Positions 11,248 through 46,357 of a stretch of 64,000 bases of DNA are shown in pieces. Below the pieces are notes generated by a model. The model did not search any database. It was not told where the DNA came from and saw nothing but the letters and a program-made list of their open reading frames with translations. Position numbers and translations under genes: made by a program. The first letter of the stretch is position 1. The number at the start of each line of letters is the position of its first letter. Source of the DNA: Hydra vulgaris (taxonomy: Eukaryota > Cnidaria > Hydrozoa > Anthoathecata > Hydridae); the NCBI RefSeq assembly GCF_038396675.1, contig NC_088924.1, positions 29,737,501 through 29,801,500 of the forward strand, in the 5' to 3' direction.

Positions 11248-11322
11248 TTAAGTTAAAATCTAAAAATGATAGTAAACTGAATAGTGGTTTAAAAATTAAG
11301 CCAATCCTTGAGTTAAAGAAAG
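11248..11322 (+). CDS. Phase-1 mini-exon (copy 1) of the recombinase-like gene
   Basis: The acceptor is TTATTAG and the donor AAAG/gtttaattg. Read in phase 1 the 75 bases encode KNDSKLNSGLKIKPILELKK. It enters in phase 1, as the preceding exon's donor at 11138 requires, and exits in phase 1, so it can be skipped or included without changing frame. It is clearly related to 11985-12065. The intron before it is only 110 bp. Function unknown. Confidence 0.5.
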
Positions 11323-11414
11323 GTTTAATTGATTTTTTATTTGTTTACTTTTTTTGTATTAATTAAGGTAAGTTTTTTAATTATTATTTTTTTATATTAT
11401 CATTTTTTCTAAAG

Positions 11415-11482
11415 TTATAGAAAGTGAAACTGGGAGAAAAAAGTATCCTAAAAGATCTTTCCATGAAGGCGAGGAATGTTGA
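11415..11482 (+). CDS. Possible alternative terminal exon
   Basis: After a T-rich tract ending CTAAAG, a phase-1 frame encodes ESETGRKKYPKRSFHEGEEC and then TGA at 11480-11482. It would give a shorter alternative C-terminus rich in basic residues. No in-frame donor is seen, so it is either an alternative last exon or chance. Confidence 0.3.
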
Positions 11483-11984
11483 GAGTTATAATTTCTTAAT
11501 TTCCTAATAAAAAAAATTAATATGATGCTTAAGCTACCACAAACTTAGTTCATGCTTCAAAGTTTAATATTAAATATGTTTTCTAAACTTAAGTAACGCG
11601 ATAGTAACCTGTGTTTTTAATTTATATTTAAATTTTAATAAAAACTTAAAGCAAAACAGGTTAACAAATAAGAGTTTAAAATCACAAAATAAATTTAGCC
11701 TAAATAAATATTGTATAAAGTAAAATAGATACAAAATAACATTGTTTTAACATGTTTAAAAGGTTAAAAAATTATTTTTGATGTTTTTACTTTGTAAAAA
11801 TTTTTTGTTTTGTTTATGTTAAAGCCATTTTGAGTACATTTGATATGGTATAATTTTGTTGTTATTATTTTTATTATCTCAAGTTAAATACCGACTGTCG
11901 ATACTGTCCTCTTTCACGTTTTTAATTGTCATTTTTTGGATTGTATAATTTGTCTCTGAGAGTTTAATAATTTCTCATTATTAG

Positions 11985-12065
11985 TTGATTTTACAAAGAT
12001 ATCTGTAAATGATAGTAAACTGGATGGTGCAATAAAGATAAAACAAGTGCTAAAACTTGAAAAAG
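11985..12065 (+). CDS. Phase-1 mini-exon (copy 2) of the recombinase-like gene
   Basis: The acceptor is CTCATTATTAG and the donor AAAG/gttcaattgc. The 81 bases in phase 1 encode VNDSKLDGAIKIKQVLKLEK. Compared with 11248-11322 it shares NDSKL, IK and the L.K/E.KK spacing, and the similarity continues across both splice sites into intron sequence, so this is a genomic exon duplication rather than convergent coding. Confidence 0.5.
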
Positions 12066-12220
12066 GTTCAATTGCTTATATTTTATTTTTTACCTTTTAA
12101 AATAATGTACTTTTTTATTTAACCCTTGAACTATGTTTAAAGAAAATAAAAATATCCTAATTTTAAATTGAGGACGTCTTGTTGAAGCCAATACTGACAT
12201 GGTTAGGTAAAACATCAAAC

Positions 12221-12388
12221 GCCAGGGTCATCCATAAATTACATCACGCTCTAGGAGAGGGGTTAATGGCTCTGACTACTCATACGGAACTTGTTACTAA
12301 AGTGTCACGGTATTGTAAAAAGGGGGGCGGGGAGGTTTTCAAGGCGGTCGAAAATTGCGTTGCGTAATTTATGGACGAGCCCACTGGC
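12221..12388. mobile_element. 168-bp MITE with GTCCATAAATTAC inverted repeats
   Basis: The left end is GCCAGGGTCATCCATAAATT and the right end, read inward, GCCAGTGGGCTCGTCCATAA. AAAC occurs on both sides (12217-12220, 12389-12392), a possible 4-bp duplication. The interior (CACGGTATTGTAAAAAGGGG) is much more GC-rich than its surroundings. It lies in an intron of the recombinase-like gene. Two overlapping short plus-strand frames here are chance. Confidence 0.6.
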
Positions 12389-12835
12389 AAACACTAGTCA
12401 AAGGCTTTATCAAACTTTTTTTTTAACTATATTTAAAGATTATATAATGCTTTTAAACAAATGCTTTTTAACTCTAGTTAAAGATTATATAATGCTTTTA
12501 AAGGCATTTTAATTTTTTGAAAGTAAATAATCAGAACTGTCATAAATAAATTAAGAGTTTTGAAACTGCAAATGCCATTATAATTGTCAATAATTTTTGA
12601 TGTAGTTAAGCATTTGTAAATTTGTACATCGAACTTCAACTATATCCACTTTTATATATTCATGTTTTTTTCCCTTTTCCATCACTTCTAAGTGATGGAA
12701 AAGGAAAAAAATTCATGTTTTTTCCCCATATGAATTTTTGCCTTTCTCTGCTTATTAACTAAGCTTATTATTATTGCTTATTATGTCAAGGAAACGGAGA
12801 GTGGAAAATACTTTTCCTAATTTTATTTTATACAG

Positions 12836-12955
12836 AAAAAGCGATCAATAAAAAGAAAATTTTAACAGTTGAAAAAAAGTTATGGAATAAGACAAGTAAA
12901 GTTGCGTTTTATAAAGAATTTGCAGTTCACCTCGAAAAAAATCGTGGATATCCAG
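12836..12955 (+). CDS. Penultimate exon of the recombinase-like gene
   Basis: The acceptor is TTTTATACAG and the donor CCAG/gtatttctt. In phase 1 it encodes a lysine-rich stretch (NKKKILTVEKKLWNKTSKVA) and FYKEFAVHLEKNRGYP. The exit phase joins the next exon to form NRGYPGRKEM. I associate a C-terminal segment with tryptophan, F..Y/F and PGR(K/Q)E with related multicopy metazoan proteins, from memory only. Phase agreement at both ends supports a real exon. Confidence 0.5.
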
Positions 12956-13226
12956 GTATTTCTTCCGTTTTTTTATAATGAAGTCTTTTATTTGCTTTTA
13001 AAGCGGTTTTCAGTTCACGCCCAGTGCAAGTGTAGACATCAAAACCATAACAAACTAGTTACACTGCTCTTTTCAACCTGTTAACGTCATTTACAAAAAC
13101 ACATTTATGGAAAAATTAATGCATAACCAGTTAAATCTTTTAAATTTTAACTTTTCGCTTGTAGAGATTTCGATTATTACTATTTTTTTTCTAAAAGTTA
13201 ATAATTTAATCGTTTTGTTTTTTTAG

Positions 13227-13366
13227 GCCGTAAAGAAATGGAAGTATTTGCAAAAAAATTTAGTTTAGACCTCAAACAAATCAGAACTAGAATTGTTAAT
13301 ACACGACGAATTAAACAGAATTTTCGAAAGAAGACAGTTGCACTTATGGGAATTGACGAATGCTGA
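13227..13366 (+). CDS. Last exon of the recombinase-like gene
   Basis: The acceptor is GTTTTTTTAG. In phase 1 it encodes GRKEMEVFAKKFSLDLKQIR and TRIVNTRRIKQNFRKK before TGA at 13364-13366. The basic, helical tail is typical of a DNA-binding end, but I do not recognise a named domain. Five exons (10703, 11248, 11985, 12836, 13227) can be joined in one phase, which is the best evidence for a gene here. Confidence 0.5.
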
Positions 13367-14880
13367 GAGGGCAATTTCTCGCTTAAAATCTTAGCGGTTT
13401 TTAAATCATTTTGTAAAATTATTTACAAACAACTAGATTGCTTTTATTACTTTTGCGGGCTGATTTGACGGAAGCCTGCTATCAAACAATTCAATGACAT
13501 TTAGTATCAGTAAATCTGTAGATTGATACTCGTTGTTTTAGCTTATAAGTATAGTATAAACGTTTTCCTAAAAAGTCTTAACCTGCTATTTCTAATAAAA
13601 TTTATGTGTCAAAACCGTAACATGGTGCCTACATGCGTCAGTTTAAACCCTGAGTATTTTGAACTTTTATTGTTTTTAAGCTTTGTGGTACTTCGAGTTT
13701 TTCTATAATAATGTATCAAAATTTTAGAAAATAATGAAAGAAAATTGTTATTATTTTGCAATATGCTTGGAATATAAGCAATAAACGAAGAAAATAAATA
13801 TTTGTTAACTTAATCTCTATAAAAATTAATGTTTACATCTAAACAAAAATCTGTCACCTTACAGTCGATGTAGGGTTTTTTTTTCCTTTAGGCGACTTTA
13901 AAATATACAAAAAACCTTAAGGTGACAGCAAATTTATATAACTCGTATAACTTTTCCATTAAATATTGAATTAGCGAACTAGTAGCAGATTAATCATCAT
14001 TAATGTCTTCCGAATCTATTGCGTTTTATTTAAAAAGAAAAAAGTTGAACATTTCCATTAGTCGCCTTAAGGTCGAAAATTTTTTACTGTTGCCTTTAGG
14101 CGCATCTAGGGTTATATATATATATATGTATATATATATGTGTATGTATATATATATATATGTATATGATTTATAAAACTCATAATAATATATGTTTACT
14201 CGGCATATATATAGGAAGCAGCACGAATATTTAAATACTTATATATTTAAATACGTACATATTTTGTAGACATATTTTCATATTTTCATACTCTTATATT
14301 TTTAATTTTTATAGCTATGGAAAAACGGTAATGAAACCTTTTCATCATCGTAAAATTATTGTGAGTTAAATATGCGTTTTTTATTGTAAAATATATGTTA
14401 TTAAGTTGTTGAATTACATTAATATTATTATAAATTTCGTTATAGATACAGTTATGGTCATAAAAGATCAAGACAAATCTTATGGGTGCAATTATTCCAC
14501 TGGCACCTGCGAAATTACGAAAAGAACTGACCATCGCTATTTATTGTATTTTTCTAAATGTTCTAGTTAAACAACTTCACACTTTATTATTTGTTATTTT
14601 TATTATTGTTTTATAAATAAGCGTCTTCGTTGCTTAGGCGACTAGTTAAATTAGATTTGTAGGGTTATTTTTTCAAGAATTATCTATGTTTAAGTAAAAA
14701 TAGAATAACAATTATTTTTACATTTTTACTTTAACACACATATTTCTTGAAAAATAACTCTGCTAATATAAATATGAAATCTTTAAAACCTATATAATTC
14801 AATTAAACCTTAAATAAAAATATGAAATTAACTAAAAAAAAAACTATAAACTAAACTATTAACTAAAACTAGAAAGTAAT
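13367..14880. other. Non-coding stretch with CCTTAAGG motifs and a TATATG microsatellite
   Basis: At 13850-14110 the CCTTAAGG motif reappears in a different setting: ACCTTAAGGTGACAGC at about 13913 and GTCGCCTTAAGGTCG at about 14063, flanked by CCTTTAGGCGAC/CCTTTAGGCGCATC and TAGGGTT at both sides, suggesting a small repeat with inverted ends. A TATATG/TATG microsatellite occupies 14110-14166. An imperfect inverted repeat (AGGGTTATTTTTTCAAGAA against TTCTTGAAAAATAACTCT) spans about 14661-14762. No gene is seen. Confidence 0.5.
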
Positions 14881-15172
14881 ACTTATTCGAGAAAAAAACC
14901 CTACTAATCCTGTTAAGAACTTAGTAAGTCGTATTAGTAAAACTTACTAAGTTCCGAGTATAAACCTTATTATTCCTACTAAGTTTCCTACTAAAACTTG
15001 CTAATCCTACTAAGTTTCCTACTAAAACTTGCTAATCCTACTAAGTTTCCTGCTAAAACTTGCTAATCCTACTAAGTTCCTAGTAAGTACTCGTCGGGAA
15101 CTTACTAAGTTTTAGTAGAAAACTTATTAAGTACTTAACAGGATTAGCCGGGTTTTTTTCTCGGGTAAGTGT
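14881..15172. mobile_element. MITE with internal 30-bp tandem units
   Basis: The left end ACTTATTCGAGAAAAAAACC and right end (inward) ACTTACCCGAGAAAAAAACC are terminal inverted repeats, continuing with (G/T)CTAATCCTGTTAAG. The interior is a tandem array of about four units of the type CCTACTAAGTTTCCTACTAA plus AACTTGCTAAT (14978-15075). It is built almost entirely from ACTTACTAAG-like words in both orientations, so the strand is strongly self-complementary. Confidence 0.65.
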
Positions 15173-15184
15173 TGCTTCAAATAT

Positions 15185-16560
15185 TTTTCCGTATTTTTGC
15201 GACGAACAAAACTCCTGTTTTTTTGTAAATAATTTCGAAATTTGGTTCATCACTAAAAATAATCATTTTCCATTGTTTCACTAAATAATTTATACGCTCT
15301 TTGCACCATTTTTTTGTCTTTAGCGATCGGTTCACGTCAACAAAGGCTTTCTTACACCATGAAACGAATTTAGTTCTTTTTTGCCAAATAACTTACTTAC
15401 TGTCATTCGACTAACTGTTTTGTCTACCATCGAACTATTGATTTCTGCACTTAAAGTTGATACTCTCGTTTAAGGTTAGGACTGTTGTAATTGTAATGAA
15501 AACAATAACAGTAACAATAATTATTGTTTATTGTTTTAACTTAATTTAGAAACAATAACAATACTTGTGATTTACAACTATTGTAATTCTGTAATACAAT
15601 AACAATAAATATTGTATTGCAATTCATCTTTATAAAACAATAACAATATCTGAAAATAAATGTATTGTAATGACCCAATACAATAACAATAAATATTCTA
15701 TTGAAATTCGCTTTTGTAATACAATAACAATCTATTGTTGTTGTAATAAAAAAAATTATTTTAGTGTCAAAATTGTATTAAATTGAGCTGAATAAAATAA
15801 TTTATGAATGTCATTTTTCATAATAGTAAGGCTATCATCATACAGGCAATATTTTGCGGCCATTTAGAGCTTAGAAATACATAACAAAATAGGTGATGCG
15901 AAATCTAAATATGCAAAAAATAAAATTTGCAATATTTTATAAATCCGTGAATAAAAAATAGCAAAAATAATAGTAAGTTCGTCAGAGATGAATATAAATA
16001 CGTTAAAATACGTTAGCTTTTCTACATTATTGTAAAGTAATACAATACAATAGTTATTGTAATTGTTTTCATCAAAACAATACAATAGTTATTGTAATTT
16101 TATTACATTAAAACGATACAATACGATAGTTCTCGAATTTTATTAAATTGTTAGAAAAAAAACAATACAATTATAAATGTTTTTCATCACAGCAATACAA
16201 TACCAAAATAATTTTTTTTTATTGTTTATGTAATATTACAATACAATATTATTGTAATGTGTAATTGTATTTAATTTTTACAATCACAATTACAATAGTC
16301 CTAACCCTACTCCCGTTTATGGGTTACGTCTGCTTAGCAATTAAAGCATGTTTTCATCGCGTGCTGCCAGTTTTTTCGGATGCCCAGTACGAGGTTTATC
16401 ATTGATACAACCAGTTGATAAATAATTTTTATTGTACGAGCGCTGAATTCTGAAATATTTTTGCGTCTGCCAAGTTATCCATTGCTTATTTTCATTTTAT
16501 GCATTCCAATGACTTTCCATTTTGTTTTCGACGAAACAACTCTTTACCCATGAAAATATG
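15185..16560 (-). pseudogene. Tc1-like transposase relic, split by an insertion
   Basis: On the minus strand the right-hand part (16560 to 16320) reads as a Tc1-type N-terminal region in mixed frames (KNISEFSARTIK, then RTGHPKKLAARDEN). The left-hand part (15472 to 15190) continues VSTLSAEINSSM, DKTVSRM, RKPLLT and, after a frameshift, KTKKWCKERIN and IIFSDEPNFE. FSDE contains the first catalytic Asp of the DDE triad. Several stops and frameshifts are present. The two halves are separated by the element at 15473-16308, which inserted into this relic. No catalytic C-terminal half is seen. Confidence 0.6.
15473..16308. mobile_element. 836-bp non-autonomous element inside the Tc1 relic
   Basis: The ends are AGGTTAGGACTGTTGTAATTG and, inward from the right, AGGGTTAGGACTATTGTAAT: terminal inverted repeats. 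Direct flanks ACTCTCGTTTA (15462-15472) and ACTCCCGTTTA (16309-16319) agree 10 of 11, consistent with an 8-bp or longer target duplication. The interior is an irregular repeat of AACAATAACAAT and ATTGTATTGTAAT words. A 73-codon minus frame here is low-complexity and not a gene. Confidence 0.65.
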
Positions 16561-16959
16561 ATATTCTGACTAGGTTGGATCAGTTAAGAATTGCTGAATT
16601 TTGAATCAAATCGTAGTTGCATTTTTTATTCAAAATGAAATAAGAATAGAGATCCAAATGAAATATCCTAACGCTAACAGGCTGTTAAGTGATAAAAATG
16701 CAAAAGACTTAAAAAAAAAATCTCTCAATAAACGAGTGTTACGAGTTTTCTTATCAAAGTGCGTTTAAAATTTATTTCAAAAAATCGAAAGGAGTTAATT
16801 GCTCTGTTAATTTTCTTATCCACCATTCACCTCCTTTACAATATCTATACAATTTTTTTCTCTCTCTAAACTAATAGATTATAGCCATAGTATAAATAAA
16901 CATAAAAATACAGAGTGCATCTCATCAATTTATTGGGTTATCATTTCTTAAAAGTATTA

Positions 16960-17130
16960 CTAATGTTAAAAAAACAAGTGCGTTTAAACTTTCTGTACAA
17001 GGTGTATACTGACGACACGAATAAGACACCCGATAATGATAAATACAGTTTCAAAGAAAAATATCCCCAAAAAATGCTTGTATGGCTTGCTATATCACCG
17101 AAAGGATTGACACGCAAAAAACTGGACAAA
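16960..17130 (+). pseudogene. Short Tc1/mariner-like transposase fragment
   Basis: The frame reads VYTDDTNKTPDNDKYSFKEK and then YPQKMLVWLAISPKGLTR. The (K/M)(L/V)(M/L)VW.(A/C)(I/F)S..G pattern lies between the first two catalytic acids of many Tc1/mariner transposases. The frame stays open to 17232 but the continuation no longer resembles a transposase. No inverted repeats can be assigned. Confidence 0.5.
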
Positions 17131-17232
17131 AAGATAGTTAGATGCCTTGGCAATATGGACTTAAAGTTTGTACAAAACCATTCTTTATCAGTAAGGAAAA
17201 GGCTTAATAAAATAAGGAGATCTGGACTTTAA

Positions 17233-18226
17233 TAATTTTTTTAAAATTATTTTTTTATAATAGACTGCATTGACAATATTATAATGTATTTGATAGATAT
17301 AAAATAAAATTCCTAATATTATTAAACTTCAGTTTAAATTTGTGCCAAAACTTAGTTATCACCCATTACTTTATTTTTTTATTAAAATGTTTGTAATAAA
17401 AAGTAAAGTACAATAAATTAGGTCAATAAAAGTACGTTAGTAAGATAAAATAAAGTTTATATAAAAAAGTAAAGTATAATAAAAAATAATTAGTATAAAG
17501 TAATTAAAGATGTTAAAATTAAACATTACAAATTTTAATACTATTTTTATATTATTTTACGTTGACGAATTACGTGTTAAACAAATCAAGTCATATTAAT
17601 TACAATTGTAATTTGCCGCTTTTGACCTACTTAAGTTAAAATAAATATAAAACACTTAAGAAGCTAGATAATAAAAGAAAACTTGTTACGTACTTACATT
17701 TATTTTACAATGTAATCTATTTATTGCAACTGTAAGATAGCGAACTTTATTAGCTCTTTGTTTTTTGATGTATTGTCTAAATAAGGTTTAGAAATATGAT
17801 ATGCTTTAATGCATATTTAATGTATAATGTATATTTAATGTATACAGTATACATAATGTATATTTAATGTATAACTTAATTAATATTTTATCTATATTGA
17901 TAATAAATATTTTATTTTTTATAAACAAAAAAATAACATTAAATTTGTTTACGCGAAAAAAGGATTTGTTAATAAAAACGACTTAAAACAAGAAAATCGT
18001 TAAACCGAAACGCAAACAACAGTTTATTCCAACCCAACATGTCCCAGAAACCATTTCATGTTATTGCTTTACTTTATATGGTGATTACAAACAGTATTGT
18101 TCGCCTAATGGGTGTACAATCAAATTTCTTTTGTTATACGGAGAGCGTTGATGTGGGACGTTCGTCAAGGAATTAACACAATCTTCAAATTATTTAATAA
18201 AATTAAATTTTCATCTTTATAAAGAT
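17233..18226. promoter_or_regulatory. 5' flank of the sodium-pump gene
   Basis: About 1 kb of AT-rich DNA precedes the start codon. At 17800-17875 there are two copies of ATGTATATTTAATGTATA and a palindromic TGTATACAGTATACA. No separate core promoter can be picked with confidence. Directly before the ATG, TTTTCATCTTTATAAAG/ATATGG looks like a 3' splice site, so the transcription start may lie further upstream behind a 5' UTR intron, or the mRNA may receive a spliced leader, which is known in Hydra. Confidence 0.35.
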
Positions 18227-42662
<24,436 letters not shown>

Positions 42663-42873
42663 TATTTTACTGATGATTTTTACACGTATTTTAGATATGC
42701 TTTCTATTTTCTCTAGTTTTTTTTAACTAAAGCTTTTTCAAATAAGTAAAATTTAAAATTGTAGACTTATTTTAGATAACTAATATAACTAAAAAAATTT
42801 GTTTTACAATTCATTTAGTTAATACAGTTCATTGATGAAAGTCTATTTTTATGGCATAGATTTATTTCGCTTT

Positions 42874-42935
42874 AATAAATGTTTTTACAGGAATTTGTAT
42901 TTGCTCTCCGTGGATTCTCTGATAACTGAAATAAA
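42874..42935 (+). terminator. ATP1A: Candidate polyadenylation signals of ATP1A
   Basis: Two AATAAA hexamers follow the stop codon at 42874-42879 and 42930-42935; the second is followed by a T/GT-rich stretch (ATTTTTTTGTTCG). Cleavage just after either would give a 3' UTR of roughly 230-300 bases. Confidence 0.5.
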
Positions 42936-42944
42936 ATTTTTTTG

Positions 42945-44630
42945 TTCGTAAAATCAAAATATTAAAAATCTAAAATAAGAAATATTTTAAGTTTAGGTTT
43001 TCTAAAGAAGTTTTCTTTTAACCTTAGTAATATATTAAAAACCACCACAAAAATTCAAAAGCTTTTTGACCTTTTATGTCACAAGACTTGGTCCCGAAAG
43101 CACTGAAAAATTAACTGATACATTATGTTAAACTAGTAGTTACAAATGGATAAAATTTTAAAATCAAAACAAAAGGTTTTCTTTAAAAAATATTTGTCGA
43201 GTATAAATGGATAAGTTGTATATAAACCAGTAGTAAAGTTTTTAATTTAACTTTTAGTTAATTTTAATTTAGGTATTTCATCAGTTTGAAAAGAAAATAA
43301 GATAAAAATTGAAATTCTTAAATGGCAATGACAAACGACTTTTGCGATTTTATTTTTCAAATTTTTTGTTGACAAAAATTAACCAAGTTTAAACAAAGAA
43401 ATGTCGAATGAAGAATTTACGAGCTGAAATTTGATGAATTTTCATTATCACCACAAACTGCTAACTATCTGTATTTTTTTTTGCTAGGTCACAGGATTCT
43501 TGTATTTCAAACTTCGAATGATTAAGATTGACCTAACTAGATGGATTAAAATGTGTAATGGAATAAAAACGGTGACAAAGTCACCGTTTTCATTCCAGTA
43601 ACTTCTTTTTTAATTTTTACATATCATTTACACTTAGTGAAACTGATCATAATTTCACCCTCAGCTTATATTTTCAATAGGGATCTGCCGAAGCTTACGC
43701 AGCTGAAATTTTCTTGCGTATCTACCTATATTTTTAAATGTTAAAAAATTAAATACCTAAGTATACAGAATATACTGGAATAATACTTATTTTAATGCAC
43801 GAGGCCTGTCATGGAGATTACTGTCCGCTGGAGTAAGTTGTTTGATCGGACATTTTACTCCGAAGTAGAATGTCCTAGTTTGGAATAAGTTATCCAGCTC
43901 AGAGCATAGTATAATTTTAAGAATTGCGGCCGATTTTGTACCATCATTTAAAAAATGAACGAACAAAATGCTTACTGATGTTAGTATCTACTAACTACAT
44001 CTGTTTATTGTTATGACTGCATCCCGTATGGAAAGCGGACGATTCGACGAAGAATAAGTTAGGTATAGATTGTAAATATGCATAAAAAATATCATTTTGT
44101 AACTAGGTTACTAGTATTCTCATACTGTTACTAGTAATAGAGTTACAATATGATATATACTTGTAACTGTATGTTTAACATAATGTTACTAGTACTGTTA
44201 CTGTACTATTTTACATGATATCAACAAAATTTTATTTTCTTAAGTTACTTTGATAAACTGTAAAACAAATTACAAATATAGTCATTATGACAAGTAGAAT
44301 ATATGATTCTCATATATATTTATCATATCGACTACATTTGTGTATATACTTTACAGTGTCACTGTTACAGATCACTAACGTATACTATATGATATGTGTG
44401 ATCTATTCTAGTGATCTATTTTGCAGTGCACGTTTAGCATTTTGAAATATATGATGGCATTATTGCTACCATTTTACGTTTCATGCTTTGTTATATAAAC
44501 TTTGTATTATACTACCAATCAACAAAGTATGTGCAATGAACAAATTAAAAAAATAATATTATATGGGAGTAAAGTAAATACTTTGCTCCCATATAATAAT
44601 AGTAACAAACATATTCAAAACATTTATTTA
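42945..44630. other. Intergenic stretch without a recognised gene
   Basis: AT-rich DNA between the pump gene and the Tc1 element. It holds a hairpin at 43560-43596 (AAAACGGTGAC/GTCACCGTTTT), a region dense in GTTACTAGTA words at 44100-44210, and a 20-bp-arm hairpin with one mismatch at 44557-44598 (TATTATATGGGAG). No coding exon is seen. Confidence 0.5.
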
Positions 44631-44878
44631 CAGTATCGGACAAAATGAGTGCAACCAAATAATGCAGCACTTTTATATAAAAGTGCTGCATTTTTTCAAT
44701 TTAGAGAAATAACTATGTAACTGTTTAGAGACAAAGTTCTTCAAGTTTTATTCATCACAAAGTTCATTATTTGTACACGAAAATTAATAAATTAATCAAA
44801 AGTATTAAAAAAAGTTGATTTCCTTCTGGACAAAACAAGTGCAACTCGACAAAATGTTGACCAAGCTGTATTTCGCTA

Positions 44879-45880
44879 TCAATATTTCGTGGCGAATTCT
44901 TTGTTGTCGATCACAGCCTTGCATCTTCGAGGCATAGATTCGATCAGGTGATCAATAAAACTTTGTGGAATCGCTGCCCAGGCCTTTTGGATTTGTTCAA
45001 ACAGTTGATCTTTATTACGAACACCTTCACGATTAATTCTGCGGTTGACGATCTCCCGCAGGTTCTCGATAGGGTTGAGATCCGGAGATTGAGGCGGCCA
45101 ATCCATCACCGATAGGTGGTTGTCTTGAAACCACTGCTTGACTACTTTTGCAGTGTGTTTCGGATCGTTGTCACGCTGAAAAACCCATTTTATTGGCATA
45201 TTCCATTCAGCATGAGGTAACATAACATCTTTCAGGATATTTTTATACATGAAACGGTCCATTATTCTATCGTTTCGATGTATTGGACCTAGACCGTTAG
45301 CAGAAAAACACCCCCAGACATTGCCTCCACCATGCTTCACGGTCTTATGGCAGTAACGTAAATCGAGGCGTTTTCCGGCCGGTCGACGTACACGGCGAAT
45401 GCCATCGCTCCCAATGATGTTGAACTTCGATTCATCACTGAACAGGACAGTGCGCCATTTTTGCACATTCTAGTCAATATGAGATGTAGCAAACAGGAGT
45501 CTTTTCTTCTGGTTTTTTAGTGAAATCAGCGGTTTCTTTGCAGGGCGTCGAGAAAACAGTCCGGCTTCAACAGCACGTCGTCTGATTGTTTGGTTCGATA
45601 CAGGCAGCTCTGATTGCTTTTGTATCTCGACTGATGATATCCAGGGATCCTTCTTGACGGATCTGACGATCATAGAATCCTCTCTAGAAGTGGTGGAACG
45701 CGGTCTTCCACCTTTGTTATCTGCTACCAACTTCTCCGTAGAACGATATTTGGAACATAGTCTTGATACGGTCCATTTTTTCACGCGATATTTATCACAA
45801 ATACTTTTTTGTGACATATCACTTACGTAATCGCCAATAATTTTCTTTTTTAGTTCCAATCCAAGACTGTTGGGAGCCAT
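44879..45880 (-). pseudogene. Tc1 transposase with one premature stop
   Basis: The start is the ATG at 45880-45878 in context AAAAATGG, and the frame runs about 333 codons to TGA at 44879-44881. The N-terminus has two helix-turn-helix units (KKIIGDYVSDMSQKSICDKY, KWTVSRLCSKY, then GRPRSTTSRED as the linker). The catalytic domain has VLFSDESKF (first Asp), RDNDPKHT (second Asp) and SPDLNPIE (Glu), with 34 residues between the second and third: DD34E. The only interruption is TAG at 45470-45472, in the phrase HID-stop-NVQKW where the family usually has Trp. ENLREIV also lacks the usual Trp after ENL. Close to intact, so a recently active copy. Confidence 0.92.
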
Positions 45881-46164
45881 TTTTGCACTTGAAGTCAAAA
45901 AAATAATAAAAATAAATAATCACGCTTCTCAAGGCTTACCGTGTTAAATTTACCTTGTGATGATACAATAATGCTCTGTGAAACACAGCGTCTTGGTTGG
46001 ATGTGGGCTGTATTGATGTAATGAAACACTTGTTGTATTTCACTTCTTATATTGATGTTCTTTGATAAAACATTTTGATAAAACTCACTTCGATAAACTG
46101 TTTTGATAATACTAACTGATTGACTTCCACATACTAACTGAATTACATTTCGATTTACATGTCT

Positions 46165-46172
46165 CTTATATA
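46165..46172 (-). promoter_or_regulatory. TATA box of the Tc1 transposase gene
   Basis: TATATAAG on the minus strand lies between the heat-shock-element-like array (nearest TTC at 46197-46199) and the transposase ATG at 45880. A start site about 30 bases on would leave a 5' leader of about 250 bases. Confidence 0.55.
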
Positions 46173-46196
46173 GTAAAATGAACCTGTGTGAACCTG

Positions 46197-46357
46197 TTCT
46201 GGAAGGTTCTAGATGCTTCTTTTCGATGCCTCTGGAAGCTTCTGGATGCATCTGGATGCTTCTGAATGTTTCTGGATACTTCTGGATGCTACTGGATGCT
46301 TCCAGATGCTTCTTCTGGAAACTTCTGGAAGCTTCTGCATGCTTCTGGAAACTTCTG
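46197..46357 (-). promoter_or_regulatory. 10-bp-periodic TTC/GAA array resembling heat-shock elements
   Basis: About 16 units of the form TTCTGGA(A/T)(G/A)C follow each other with 10-bp spacing. Perfect alternating TTC-nn-GAA-nn-TTC runs, the binding pattern of heat-shock factor trimers, occur at 46197-46209 (three units) and 46313-46335 (five units), and again at 46343-46355. Many other GAA positions are GAT. The array is upstream of a TATA box and the transposase start, as in heat-shock promoters. Confidence 0.6.

Noticed and set aside
12179..12512. Two overlapping plus frames of 62 and 73 codons
   Set aside because: They cover the GC-rich MITE at 12221-12388 and its flank and show no domain.
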